A DNA stretch of 64,000 nt from Pseudomonas sp. ICMP 561 (GTDB lineage: Bacteria > Pseudomonadota > Gammaproteobacteria > Pseudomonadales > Pseudomonadaceae), in the NCBI RefSeq assembly GCF_002699985.1, contig NZ_LKBT01000067.1:186001-250000 (forward strand). The letters run 5' to 3'. Numbering within the stretch: the stretch's first letter is position 1; every line of letters starts with the position of its first letter. Under the pieces are notes generated by a model that saw only the letters and a program-made list of their open reading frames with translations, ran no database searches and had not been told where the DNA came from. Positions 52,946-61,141 of the stretch are shown here, piece after piece. Made by a program: the position numbers and the translations under genes.

Positions 52946-55900
52946 TTACTGTATTTGCCGCCACATGATGCGCTGATAAATGTTGGCAGGGCCGCCTTTT
53001 TCCTGCAACGAGGTAGCTTGGCCGCCACTCGAATCGATCAGGTACTTGGTGTCATCGCGGCCGGAAGTGCCCGAAACAATTGCAGCCAGGTTCGGGATGC
53101 CCGTACCAATGCCAATACCGGCAACTATTGTATCGGCGGAGTCGATCCTGCCATCGCCGTTGGTATCCAGGACCTGATAATTGAGCATGCCCCCTTTGGC
53201 TGCATCCAGCTCGAACAGACGCCCGATGCCGGTACTTTCACAAGGGTCGCTGGAGTTCACCGCCGCTGTTGTGAATATTATCCGGCCACGGCTGGTTTGC
53301 GCCGGGTAGATGATGCGCTCACCCACGTATGGATCCGTGGTGGACAAGGTCATGTACCAGCCTTTTCTAAGGGTCCAGTCCACATCGTTATTGGACGTCG
53401 TGAAATAAGTCGCACCATTTCCCGTGATTGTGCCGGTAATGTTTTGCGGTTGCAGATTGTTCTGGACGTACCCGCCAGTAGCCGCGTCCCCATCCCATAT
53501 TGCGTAAAACGCTTGCTGGCTGTTAGTCGTCTTGTCAGTGATTTCGCTGAACTTGCCAGTGCCGAAATAAACCATCTTGCCGTTGAGAGGATGATCCAGC
53601 AGCAACGGCTGAGCGGTAATAGGTTGCGGGGTGTTATCCGGTGCGGTGGCCGTAAACAGTGGCTTGCCGCTGAAGGCCACGCTCCAGTTGGCTGCGGAGG
53701 AACTGCTCATGTCGAATTTCCACAAGCGTCCTTTCAAATCTCCCGCATAAGCCGCCTGCACGACGTTTTGCGCATTGACTCGCAGTTTGACGGAAGACAG
53801 CCCGTTGTCCGCCAGCTTTGCTGACGCTGGAATAGGGATCTCCCTGATCAGCGCACCGGTATTGGCATTGAGCACGAACAACGACGCGTCGCCGGTAAAA
53901 CTGCCATAACCATTGCCCATCACTACGATGCTCGTACCATCGGCCATCCGTGCAACGTCAGGTTTGGAGTAGGCGTAACCCAGATTGTTGAAGAGATTGG
54001 CAGGCGTCGAAGTATCCGGAGCCTTCACCTCCCAGAGTGCCTGGATCGAGTTATCGCTCTCGAAGAGTTTGATCGCAAAAAAAGCTTTGCCGCCCGCGCC
54101 TGTGCCGCCAAACGCAATGGTGCGCCAGGATGTTCCTGCCTGAGTATCAAAAACCGCAATCTGGCCGTCGACCGTAAATTTATGAGTGCCGGAGCCATAG
54201 GTTGTTGAGGCAATGGTCGCCAGTGAAGCCAACGAAGTAGAAGGCATGTACGCATAGCGTCGCGCCCCGTTATCGGGGTTGATGACGTTGAAGAACCCGT
54301 CGTTGGCGTTAACCAGCAGGTTGTAATTCATGCTCGACGCTTTCCTCGTCAAATAAGTCGAGTACGTCGTGTTACCCGCCATATCAGCAGAAGTCTTGTC
54401 GGTTGGCAGCGCCGGGATCAAAGGCGAGTTGATAATGTCGCCCAGCAGAATCGTGCGGGCACGCAGCCTTGCATTGGCGGTGCCTTTGCTCCAGTTCACG
54501 ACTTGCGCGCCGGTAACTCCGGTAGGCAAGTTGGTCAGCGTGGCGTCGAACGCAGTTTTCTGGGCGCCGGTCAGGTTGTTGTAATCGAGAACCATCCTGG
54601 CGCCCGACACGGTATTCCAGGATTCGAAAAGCGGGCCGGGAGACGAGCTGGTAATCAGGTTGTCCGTGCTCCACAAAGCAGTGCTCAACGCGCCGGTAGT
54701 GGCATTGAGGTTGAATGCTTTGAGCGTGCCGTGCCAGTCCTTGGGGTCGTACATGGTCTGATAGAAGCGCGTACCGCTGCTTAACGTAGCCGAGTTGGTC
54801 GCCCCGCCTCCGCCCGATCCGGCCTTGGCATAAATATCACCCAATGCCAGATTCAATGCGGCGGTCAGTCCGGCACTGTCACCGGTCTGGTAATACTTGC
54901 CGCGACCATGGCTGTCATCTGCGGCATCAATCAGCATCTGGTCCGATGATGTCGTGAAGCCAATGGTGTAAGTGCTCATGTTCTGCTTGTTGAAACCTGT
55001 GGTGTCCCAGCTTTTGCCCGTCAGATCGTTTCCAGCTTTGCGCATATCAATGTCGTAAGCAAACCTGGCCAGATCATCCAGATAAAGCGTGTCACCCTCA
55101 TCATCGCCGCCAGCACTGTTGCTGGTGATCGGGTCGGTGCCATCGTTGGCGACGTTGTCCCAGTTAGGTAGAGAGCGGGAGGTATCAGCAACGTCATCCG
55201 GATCATCACCGGGAAACGTTCTGTCATACGTGGGTAAACCATCGGTGATGACGACCCCGTAGTTCTTTTGACACCGGTATTGAATCGGGCTGGTGTAAGT
55301 TGTCTGCTGGCGCGGGTAATAGGACGTCATCCCGCGAAAATAGCGGGTTATCTCATAGTAGGTTTCAGCCAGTGGCGTATTGGCTGTAGGCACCAGCGCA
55401 GAAATAGCGTTTTTCAAATTAGTGATATTTATATTGGCTTGACCCTGATTGACACCATTCGGCTGATAAGTCGTTGCTGTAACCGGTGAGAGATCAGTGA
55501 TCTCCCTGGAAATGCGCCCGCCAGGACCTCGGTCGCCGCCGTCGATGGGTTCATTGAACTGTGCAAGTCCGATACGCAGCGAGGTGTTGTTGGTTACTAG
55601 ATTGGTTGCTACGGTTTTGGCAACATTCATCCGATAGTCATTGGGGATGCTGCCGTCGGTATAGTCTTTGTAGTAAATCGTCACGAGCCCGATACCAATA
55701 AGAGACACTCTGACAGGCCGGACGGAATCAATTAACCACGACAAATAGTTTGCGGTGTAACGAGTGCGGCCGTTACCCGCTGGATCCGGCAAATCCAGGC
55801 AATAAGTGGTGCCACTGCGGCGTACAGGTACCCCACCCAGCAGGCAATTCAGTGAAATTCCCAAGAGGACGCCGCTACTGTTGATATCTCCCAGAGTTAA

Positions 55901-56209
55901 TGTCTGATCTCCGGAAATGGTGGTCTCGAAGGGACATATGACGATGGCCCCAGCGGCGTTCAAGCACTGAGTTGAGAAATAGCTGACGTCCGTACGTTTT
56001 ACCAAGGGATCAAAGGACGACGACCAAATAATGTTGTACATACTCCCCGAGTTATCCACCAGCAACATCAGGTTCGGTGGTACAGCCGGAGAGCTGAGCA
56101 ACGGCACTTGCGCAGGAGTAAATGCATAAGCAGGGGCTGTCAGGTACAACGCCAGTAATGCACCGTAGAGGTACTTCAGTAAACGGCCCGACGACTTAAC
56201 AAAAGGCAT
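52946..56209 (-). CDS. pilY1: Type IV pilus tip-associated adhesin PilY1
   Basis: This 1087-residue exported protein has a signal peptide ending near APAYA (residue ~30). A von Willebrand A domain follows with the MIDAS motif LLVDNSGSM near residue 52. The C-terminal PilC-type beta-propeller domain runs from about residue 570. A canonical EF-hand-like calcium loop, DTNGDGRIDSAD, lies near residue 1035. PilY1 sits at the pilus tip, promotes pilus assembly and mechanosensing. The start MPFVKSS is chosen for GGAGAG upstream. It overlaps the pilX stop by 14 bp. Confidence 0.95.
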   Translation of the reverse strand: MPFVKSSGRLLKYLYGALLALYLTAPAYAFTPAQVPLLSSPAVPPNLMLLVDNSGSMYNIIWSSSFDPLVKRTDVSYFSTQCLNAAGAIVICPFETTISGDQTLTLGDINSSGVLLGISLNCLLGGVPVRRSGTTYCLDLPDPAGNGRTRYTANYLSWLIDSVRPVRVSLIGIGLVTIYYKDYTDGSIPNDYRMNVAKTVATNLVTNNTSLRIGLAQFNEPIDGGDRGPGGRISREITDLSPVTATTYQPNGVNQGQANINITNLKNAISALVPTANTPLAETYYEITRYFRGMTSYYPRQQTTYTSPIQYRCQKNYGVVITDGLPTYDRTFPGDDPDDVADTSRSLPNWDNVANDGTDPITSNSAGGDDEGDTLYLDDLARFAYDIDMRKAGNDLTGKSWDTTGFNKQNMSTYTIGFTTSSDQMLIDAADDSHGRGKYYQTGDSAGLTAALNLALGDIYAKAGSGGGGATNSATLSSGTRFYQTMYDPKDWHGTLKAFNLNATTGALSTALWSTDNLITSSSPGPLFESWNTVSGARMVLDYNNLTGAQKTAFDATLTNLPTGVTGAQVVNWSKGTANARLRARTILLGDIINSPLIPALPTDKTSADMAGNTTYSTYLTRKASSMNYNLLVNANDGFFNVINPDNGARRYAYMPSTSLASLATIASTTYGSGTHKFTVDGQIAVFDTQAGTSWRTIAFGGTGAGGKAFFAIKLFESDNSIQALWEVKAPDTSTPANLFNNLGYAYSKPDVARMADGTSIVVMGNGYGSFTGDASLFVLNANTGALIREIPIPASAKLADNGLSSVKLRVNAQNVVQAAYAGDLKGRLWKFDMSSSSAANWSVAFSGKPLFTATAPDNTPQPITAQPLLLDHPLNGKMVYFGTGKFSEITDKTTNSQQAFYAIWDGDAATGGYVQNNLQPQNITGTITGNGATYFTTSNNDVDWTLRKGWYMTLSTTDPYVGERIIYPAQTSRGRIIFTTAAVNSSDPCESTGIGRLFELDAAKGGMLNYQVLDTNGDGRIDSADTIVAGIGIGTGIPNLAAIVSGTSGRDDTKYLIDSSGGQATSLQEKGGPANIYQRIMWRQIQ

Positions 56210-56699
56210 AAATGCTCTCCAATACCGTTCTCGACGTCCCGATAAGCACACTCGCCGTCACGCGATAAAGTGTGAAGGAAGTACTGGCCGAACAGCTCGG
56301 GGGGCGATTTGCCGGGGTGGTTGTCGTGCCAAGGTTCTGAATGACGTAAAAGCCTTCTCCCGACGCGACCCACGGAACACCCGCAGAGCTATTGCCCGCA
56401 GCGGTGACAGTCGATGAATCTGTTGGAGGCGCACAACCGGCCGGAGGGGTGCAGGCGGCCAGCGAATAATTGGGGGCCTGAATCGCCGACTCGCCCACTC
56501 GCAGTGTCGCTTCCGCAATCTGAAAAGACCTATTACGCAATGACACGCTACCTGCCATTTTCTCCTGCAAAGTGGCGTTCTGCATCGACGAGACGCCGAT
56601 TAGCGTCAGCAGCAGCAGAAACACCAGGCTGACCAGCAGCACCATACCTTTCTGTTGTCGGGGCAATCCTGGCGAGGAAGCTAAGATTCTTTTCTTCAT
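56196..56699 (-). CDS. pilX: Type IV minor pilin PilX
   Basis: This 167-residue minor pilin has a longer leader (SPGLPRQQKG) before MVLLVSLVFLLLLTLIGVSSM, with the conserved block LQEKMAGSVSLRNRSFQIAEATLRVGE right after the helix. The usual Glu5 is absent (MVLLV), as in other PilX proteins. Cysteines occur in ACTPPAGC and IYAFC. GGGGA six bases upstream of ATG 56699 favours this start over ATG 56711, which overlaps the pilW stop. Confidence 0.92.
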   Translation of the reverse strand: MKKRILASSPGLPRQQKGMVLLVSLVFLLLLTLIGVSSMQNATLQEKMAGSVSLRNRSFQIAEATLRVGESAIQAPNYSLAACTPPAGCAPPTDSSTVTAAGNSSAGVPWVASGEGFYVIQNLGTTTTPANRPPSCSASTSFTLYRVTASVLIGTSRTVLESIYAFC

Positions 56700-56710
56700 G
56701 GCAGTCCCCA

Positions 56711-57421
56711 TCAGAAACGGTTACGCAAAGCAGCAACAACGTTATAGGTTTGATCGCGAACCCTGCCGTTTGGATCAGTCACTGTGAGGGTCAAGCGCAC
56801 GCTGCGAATATTGTTGGCCAGGGCACTATTGCCAATCACCGTGGTGTAGGACATGGGCGAACCCGTCAAACCAAAGGAGACGGCAAACCGACCCACATTG
56901 CTCACCAACGGCTGTGCTGAATCGGAGCCGGTACCGACCTTCACATTCAGGTTCGTACCGGTCAGGCTGTAAGTGATCTTACGGAGGGGGAAGCTGATTT
57001 CCCCTGATGCCGGAGTTCTTGCACCGTTATATATTCGGGTATAAGTCCTGCAATCGGACACGACGGTCCAGGTCGGAGTGCTACCCGATGTCCCCACATC
57101 GGCGGTGATAAGTGTCAACGTATTGCTCGCGTTATCCCAAAGGATTGGGGTAAGGAAATCAGGGGGTTTGACAATCGACGGTGCCACTGGAGTCGTCGTG
57201 TCGAGATCCAGACAGCCGAACATTCCGGTCATGCGGATTTCCTGCATCATTTTGCTGAGAGCAAAGCGCGCATCTTCCTGCATCCGTGCAGCAGCGTTCT
57301 GAGACTGATACGTACCTTTGGAAGCGATGAAAATCTGCACGATCCCCATACTGACAATCAAACCCAGCACCAGCGCGACCATGATCTCGACCAGGCCAAA
57401 ACCCCGGGCTATTTTCTTCAT
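56711..57421 (-). CDS. pilW: Type IV minor pilin PilW
   Basis: This 236-residue prepilin has leader MKKIARG before FGLVEIMVALVLGLIVSMGI, with Glu5, then QIFIASKGTYQSQNAAARMQEDARFALSKM, a conserved PilW stretch. The globular part is Thr/Ser rich with cysteines in FGCLDL and SDCRTY. It overlaps the pilV stop by four bases, so it is translationally coupled. PilW joins PilV, PilX, FimU and PilE in the priming complex for pilus assembly. Confidence 0.93.
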   Translation of the reverse strand: MKKIARGFGLVEIMVALVLGLIVSMGIVQIFIASKGTYQSQNAAARMQEDARFALSKMMQEIRMTGMFGCLDLDTTTPVAPSIVKPPDFLTPILWDNASNTLTLITADVGTSGSTPTWTVVSDCRTYTRIYNGARTPASGEISFPLRKITYSLTGTNLNVKVGTGSDSAQPLVSNVGRFAVSFGLTGSPMSYTTVIGNSALANNIRSVRLTLTVTDPNGRVRDQTYNVVAALRNRF

Positions 57422-57945
57422 TGAGCCACCACATCGTCGACACCAATACGCGAGGTCAGAACAAATTGTCGCGCATTGGTCGCGCTAGCGGTTTTACCCA
57501 AACCGATATCGCTCGCGGCCGCCGCCCGGGTGTCATCCCACGTGATGGTAATAGTCACAACCCGCTTGTCGATCACGACACTGCTGGCCGCGCCCGCCGC
57601 GCCCGCAAATGCTGTGATATTGCTACTGAAGTCAAACTTGTCTTGAGCAACTGCATCATTAGGGTTAGCCGCAGAGGGCGCACCGGCCAGCGATGCCAGG
57701 CCGTAGCTGGCCAAAACAGTGGAGCCACTGTTAGTCGCATTGCCATCCATGTTCGCCCGAATACGATCCATCATGTCATAGGCAATGAAGCTCGCCTGAC
57801 TGGTCATGGCCGAGCTGTCGGTGTACCTAAGGGCGTTCAATTGAATGGCCGCAGCCCCCAAGAGGCCAATGCCCAATATCAACACCGACACCAACACCTC
57901 GATCAGCGTCATGCCAACCTGACGGCTCTTTCGTCCCTTACCCAT
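57418..57945 (-). CDS. pilV: Type IV minor pilin PilV
   Basis: This 175-residue prepilin has leader MGKGRKSRQVG before MTLIEVLVSVLILGIGLLGA, with Glu5 and the conserved AAIQLNALRYTDSSAMTSQASFIAYDMMDRIRAN stretch of PilV (segments LRYTDSSAM and AYDMMDRIRAN). The start ATG at 57945 keeps a short leader; an alternative start in the same frame is at 57966. It overlaps the end of fimU by a few bases and precedes pilW. Confidence 0.92.
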   Translation of the reverse strand: MGKGRKSRQVGMTLIEVLVSVLILGIGLLGAAAIQLNALRYTDSSAMTSQASFIAYDMMDRIRANMDGNATNSGSTVLASYGLASLAGAPSAANPNDAVAQDKFDFSSNITAFAGAAGAASSVVIDKRVVTITITWDDTRAAAASDIGLGKTASATNARQFVLTSRIGVDDVVAQ

Positions 57946-58414
57946 CGCAATTCCCACTCGAAACAATTCGGCCGTTCAAGCATACATACACAGTCTTGGT
58001 GATAGTCGTGCCTAGTGTGTAAGTCATTGCAACCGCCGTGGCCGGAGCCGAAAGGCCGCCGAGGTTATTGAACTCGATCAGGTTGACATTGGGGACCGCG
58101 AGCCCGGCGCCACTGCTCATCGGCGCAGTCACACGCAAAGCGGCACCGGTTACATTGGATGACGGAACCACCTTGAGCGCAGTATTCCAGCCTGCACCGT
58201 CGACGTTGGGCCGCACCTGAACATTCACTCCACGGTTTATCGCCTCAAGCCGCGCAAAGTTGAGCGCGCGCTGAAGATCACTGATTTCAGTATCGGCCTT
58301 TGAGTTCTGTATCGAGCTATTGAAACTGGGAATGGCGATAACCGCGAGTATCCCAACCAACGACACAGTGATTAACAATTCGACGAGGGTGAACCCCTTG
58401 GATCGCTGGGTCAT
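57938..58414 (-). CDS. fimU: Type IV minor pilin FimU
   Basis: This 158-residue GspH/FimT-type minor pilin has leader MTQRSKG before FTLVELLITVSLVGILAVIA, with Glu5. The C-terminal pair of cysteines is in VYVCLNGRIVSSGNC. It is the first gene of the minor-pilin operon and divergent from fimT. TAGGAG precedes the ATG by about eight bases; an upstream in-frame ATG would give an implausible leader. Confidence 0.92.
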   Translation of the reverse strand: MTQRSKGFTLVELLITVSLVGILAVIAIPSFNSSIQNSKADTEISDLQRALNFARLEAINRGVNVQVRPNVDGAGWNTALKVVPSSNVTGAALRVTAPMSSGAGLAVPNVNLIEFNNLGGLSAPATAVAMTYTLGTTITKTVYVCLNGRIVSSGNCDG

Positions 58415-58545
58415 TGAGTGTCTCCTAGACGTTACGACTATAGGACAGCATCCCCGCCTGAAACTGTAAACAAGGATGTACGGTAGTTTGACAGGGACGA
58501 ATGCCCGCATGGCATTCAAATGAGAATTTCCAGGGAGGGAAATGT

Positions 58546-59043
58546 ATGAAACACGCAGGTTTCACGATCATTGAGCTGGTAGTGACAATGCTGATCATCG
58601 GAATAGTTGTCACCCTCACCGCTCCGGCTTTCAGTGAATTCCTGATGAGCCAGCGCCGCATTGATGCCGCGCAACAACTGGCCAGCGGGATACGCACAGC
58701 ACGCACGGAAGCGATTTTACGAAGTCAGCCTGTGGTGATCCGGGCGATTGATAAGGATTGGAGCAAGGGCTGGCAGATCGTTGTGGACCCGAAAGGCAGC
58801 GAAGATGATCTGGTGCTGACGGAGCGCACTCGAAGCGGGAAAGTGCCGATTTTTGGCAACCGTCATCTCGTCAGGCAAGTTCGCTTTAACGCATTGGGTG
58901 TTCCAGCAGGCAATGGCGCTCTTGCAGGGACGCTTTTCGTTTGCGACACGAAAAAAGCGGTAAGCCACCACGCGGTGGTGATGGCCTGGACTGGCAGAGT
59001 CAGAATTGAGAGTGAAACGAAGCCGGAAGAGCTTTGCGGTTAA
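58546..59043 (+). CDS. fimT: Type IV pilus minor pilin-like FimT
   Basis: This 165-residue GspH-domain prepilin has leader MKHAG before FTIIELVVTMLIIGIVVTLT, with Glu5. The body (RRIDAAQQLASGIRTARTEAILRSQPVVI) is typical of FimT/FimU. Cysteines occur in FVCDTKK and the terminal ELCG. A strong GGGAGGG precedes the ATG. FimT has been linked to DNA uptake in related bacteria (minor pilin with DNA binding); whether this one binds DNA is not known. Divergent from fimU. Confidence 0.9.
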   Translation: MKHAGFTIIELVVTMLIIGIVVTLTAPAFSEFLMSQRRIDAAQQLASGIRTARTEAILRSQPVVIRAIDKDWSKGWQIVVDPKGSEDDLVLTERTRSGKVPIFGNRHLVRQVRFNALGVPAGNGALAGTLFVCDTKKAVSHHAVVMAWTGRVRIESETKPEELCG

Positions 59044-59091
59044 TTCATCTGAATCGGGTCCTACCGACTTCCACCTGCAAAAGCATTTTCC

Positions 59092-59161
59092 GTAGGAGCT
59101 GCCGAAGGCTGCGAGGCATTTAACCTGAAATACCGCGATCGCAGCCTTCGGCAGCTCCTAC
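59092..59161. repeat. Paired REP (GTAGGAGCTGCCGAAGG family)
   Basis: GTAGGAGCTGCCGAAGGCTGCGA faces its exact inverted copy around a short loop. It lies between the convergent fimT and ispH stop codons. Confidence 0.9.
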
Positions 59162-59178
59162 AGTGTGTGTTTGCCGGA

Positions 59179-60126
59179 TTACAACAACGACTTGACCCGC
59201 AGTTCCTTGGGCATCGAGAAAGTGACGTTCTCTTCGCGGCCAGCCAGCTCGTCAGCACCGGTCGCGCCCCAGGCGTGCAGTTGCTGAATCACGCCACGCA
59301 CCAGCACCTCCGGTGCGGAAGCACCTGCGGTGATGCCGATGCGCCCGACGCCATCGAACCACGCACGTTGCATGTCTTCTGCGCCATCGATCAGATAGGC
59401 CGGGGTTGCCATGCGCTCGGCCAGCTCACGCAGCCGGTTGGAGTTCGAGCTGTTCGGACTGCCAACGACCAATACCACGTCGCACTCGTCGGCCAACTGC
59501 TTGACCGCATCCTGCCGGTTTTGCGTGGCGTAGCAAATGTCATCCTTGCGCGGCCCGCCAATCGCCGGGAATCGCGTGCGCAGGGCATCAATAACGCGGC
59601 TGGTGTCGTCCATGGACAACGTAGTCTGGGTCACGAACGCCAGGGCTTCAGGATTACGCACCTGCAGGTTGGCGACGTCCTCTTCATCCTCGACCAGATA
59701 GATCGCACCACCGTTGCTGGCATCGTACTGCCCCATGGTGCCTTCAACTTCCGGATGCCCCTGGTGGCCGATCAGAATGCATTCGCGACCGTCGCGGCTA
59801 TAACGTGCGACTTCGATGTGAACCTTGGTCACCAGCGGACACGTCGCATCGAACACTTTCAGGCCACGACCCGACGCTTCAGTACGTACGGCTTGCGAAA
59901 CACCATGGGCACTGAAGATCACGATCACGTCGTCAGGTACTTGATCCAGCTCTTCGACGAAGATCGCGCCACGAGCGCGCAGGTCTTCGACAACGAATTT
60001 GTTATGAACCACTTCATGGCGCACATAGATCGGCGGGCCAAACACTTCCAGGGCGCGATTGACGATTTCGATCGCACGATCCACTCCAGCGCAGAAGCCG
60101 CGGGGGTTGGCGAGTTTGATTTGCAT
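59179..60126 (-). CDS. ispH: 4-hydroxy-3-methylbut-2-enyl diphosphate reductase
   Basis: IspH (LytB) performs the last step of the MEP isoprenoid pathway, reducing HMBPP to IPP and DMAPP. The 315-residue iron-sulfur enzyme has cluster cysteines in NPRGFCAGVDRAIEIV, DATCPLVTKVH and ICYATQNRQDAV, together with the GSPNSSNSNRL substrate motif. The start MQIKLANPRG is preceded by GAGG. It is the last of the ileS-lspA-slpA-ispH cluster. Confidence 0.97.
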   Translation of the reverse strand: MQIKLANPRGFCAGVDRAIEIVNRALEVFGPPIYVRHEVVHNKFVVEDLRARGAIFVEELDQVPDDVIVIFSAHGVSQAVRTEASGRGLKVFDATCPLVTKVHIEVARYSRDGRECILIGHQGHPEVEGTMGQYDASNGGAIYLVEDEEDVANLQVRNPEALAFVTQTTLSMDDTSRVIDALRTRFPAIGGPRKDDICYATQNRQDAVKQLADECDVVLVVGSPNSSNSNRLRELAERMATPAYLIDGAEDMQRAWFDGVGRIGITAGASAPEVLVRGVIQQLHAWGATGADELAGREENVTFSMPKELRVKSLL

Positions 60127-60192
60127 GGGGGGCCTCGTGTCTACGTGCGAAACAGCCCGGCCGTAGCAGGCCGGGCTCAGGTTCAAGCGTGC

Positions 60193-60645
60193 TTAAAGCG
60201 CCTTGACCTCGAAGATTTCCACTTCGAAGCTCAGGGTCTTGCCCGCCAGCGGGTGATTGAAGTCGATAGTCACTTGCGCGTCATCGAAAGCTTTCACCAC
60301 ACCCGGCAGCTCAGTATTGGCCGCATCATTGAAGATCACCAGCAAGCCTTCCGACAGCTCCATGTCCTGGAACTGCGAACGCGGGATGATCTGTACGTTT
60401 TGCGGGTTCGGCTGACCAAAGGCATTTTCCGGCAGAACCTGCACAGTGCGCTTGTCTCCAGCCTTGAAACCGAACAGCGCCGCTTCAAAACCAGGCAGCA
60501 GGTTGCCGTCACCCACCTTGAACGTGGCCGGAGCCTTGTCAAAGGTGCTGTCGACTGTTTCGCCGTTCTCCAGGCGCAAAGCAAAATGCAGAGTGACTTC
60601 CGTGTTCTGACCGATGCGTTGCTCGGTCAATAACTGTTCAGTCAT
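60193..60645 (-). CDS. FKBP-type peptidyl-prolyl isomerase SlpA/FkpB
   Basis: This 150-residue SlyD-like FKBP protein folds prolyl bonds. Motifs are TLHFALRLENGETVDSTFD, GDGNLLPGFEAALFGFKAGDK near residue 60 and the inserted flap region IPRSQFQDMELSEG, then DFNHPLAGKTLSFEVEIFEV. It lacks the His-rich metal tail of SlyD. The ATG overlaps the lspA stop by eight bases. An ortholog lies between lspA and ispH in many gammaproteobacteria. Confidence 0.92.
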   Translation of the reverse strand: MTEQLLTEQRIGQNTEVTLHFALRLENGETVDSTFDKAPATFKVGDGNLLPGFEAALFGFKAGDKRTVQVLPENAFGQPNPQNVQIIPRSQFQDMELSEGLLVIFNDAANTELPGVVKAFDDAQVTIDFNHPLAGKTLSFEVEIFEVKAL

Positions 60646-61141
60646 TAACGGTTTCTCCGGTTTTTTTGCTCTTGAACATGTCCAGCGCCAGCATGATCGC
60701 ACCAACAGTAATGGCGCTGTCAGCGATATTGAATGCCGGGAAGCCGTGCTCTTTCCAATGAACAAAAATGAAATCGATGACGTGACCGATAGCGACACGG
60801 TCGTACAAGTTGCCGAGCGCGCCGCCCAGTATCAATGCCAGAGCAATGGCCAGCCAGGTGTCATCACGCCCTAAACGTTTGAGCCAGACCACCAGCACCA
60901 CACTGACCACGACGGCGATCAGGGCGAACAGCCAGCGCTGCCAGCCCGAGCTGTCGGCAAGGAAGCTGAACGCCGCGCCAGTGTTGTAAGCGAGCATCCA
61001 GCTGAAGTAGTCAGGGATGATCACGATTTGCTCGTACAACTCCAGGCGGTGCTCGAAGTAGTACTTGGTGGCCTGGTCAACGACCAGGACCAACAGGCTC
61101 AACCAGAGCCAGGCCAGACGTCCATAACCTGTATTAGGCAT
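60638..61141 (-). CDS. lspA: Lipoprotein signal peptidase II
   Basis: LspA removes signal peptides from diacylglyceryl-modified prolipoproteins such as BamD, TriA and TriB in this window. The 167-residue protein has four membrane helices and the catalytic Asp regions YNTGAAFSFLADSSG near residue 55 and GGALGNLYDRVAIGHVIDFI near 108. Start and stop overlap ileS and slpA, so it belongs to one operon. Confidence 0.97.
   Translation of the reverse strand: MPNTGYGRLAWLWLSLLVLVVDQATKYYFEHRLELYEQIVIIPDYFSWMLAYNTGAAFSFLADSSGWQRWLFALIAVVVSVVLVVWLKRLGRDDTWLAIALALILGGALGNLYDRVAIGHVIDFIFVHWKEHGFPAFNIADSAITVGAIMLALDMFKSKKTGETVND

Noticed and set aside
59167..60633. 488-codon plus-strand frame opposite ispH and slpA
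   Set aside because: Spans two well-supported minus-strand genes; its composition is that of an antisense shadow.
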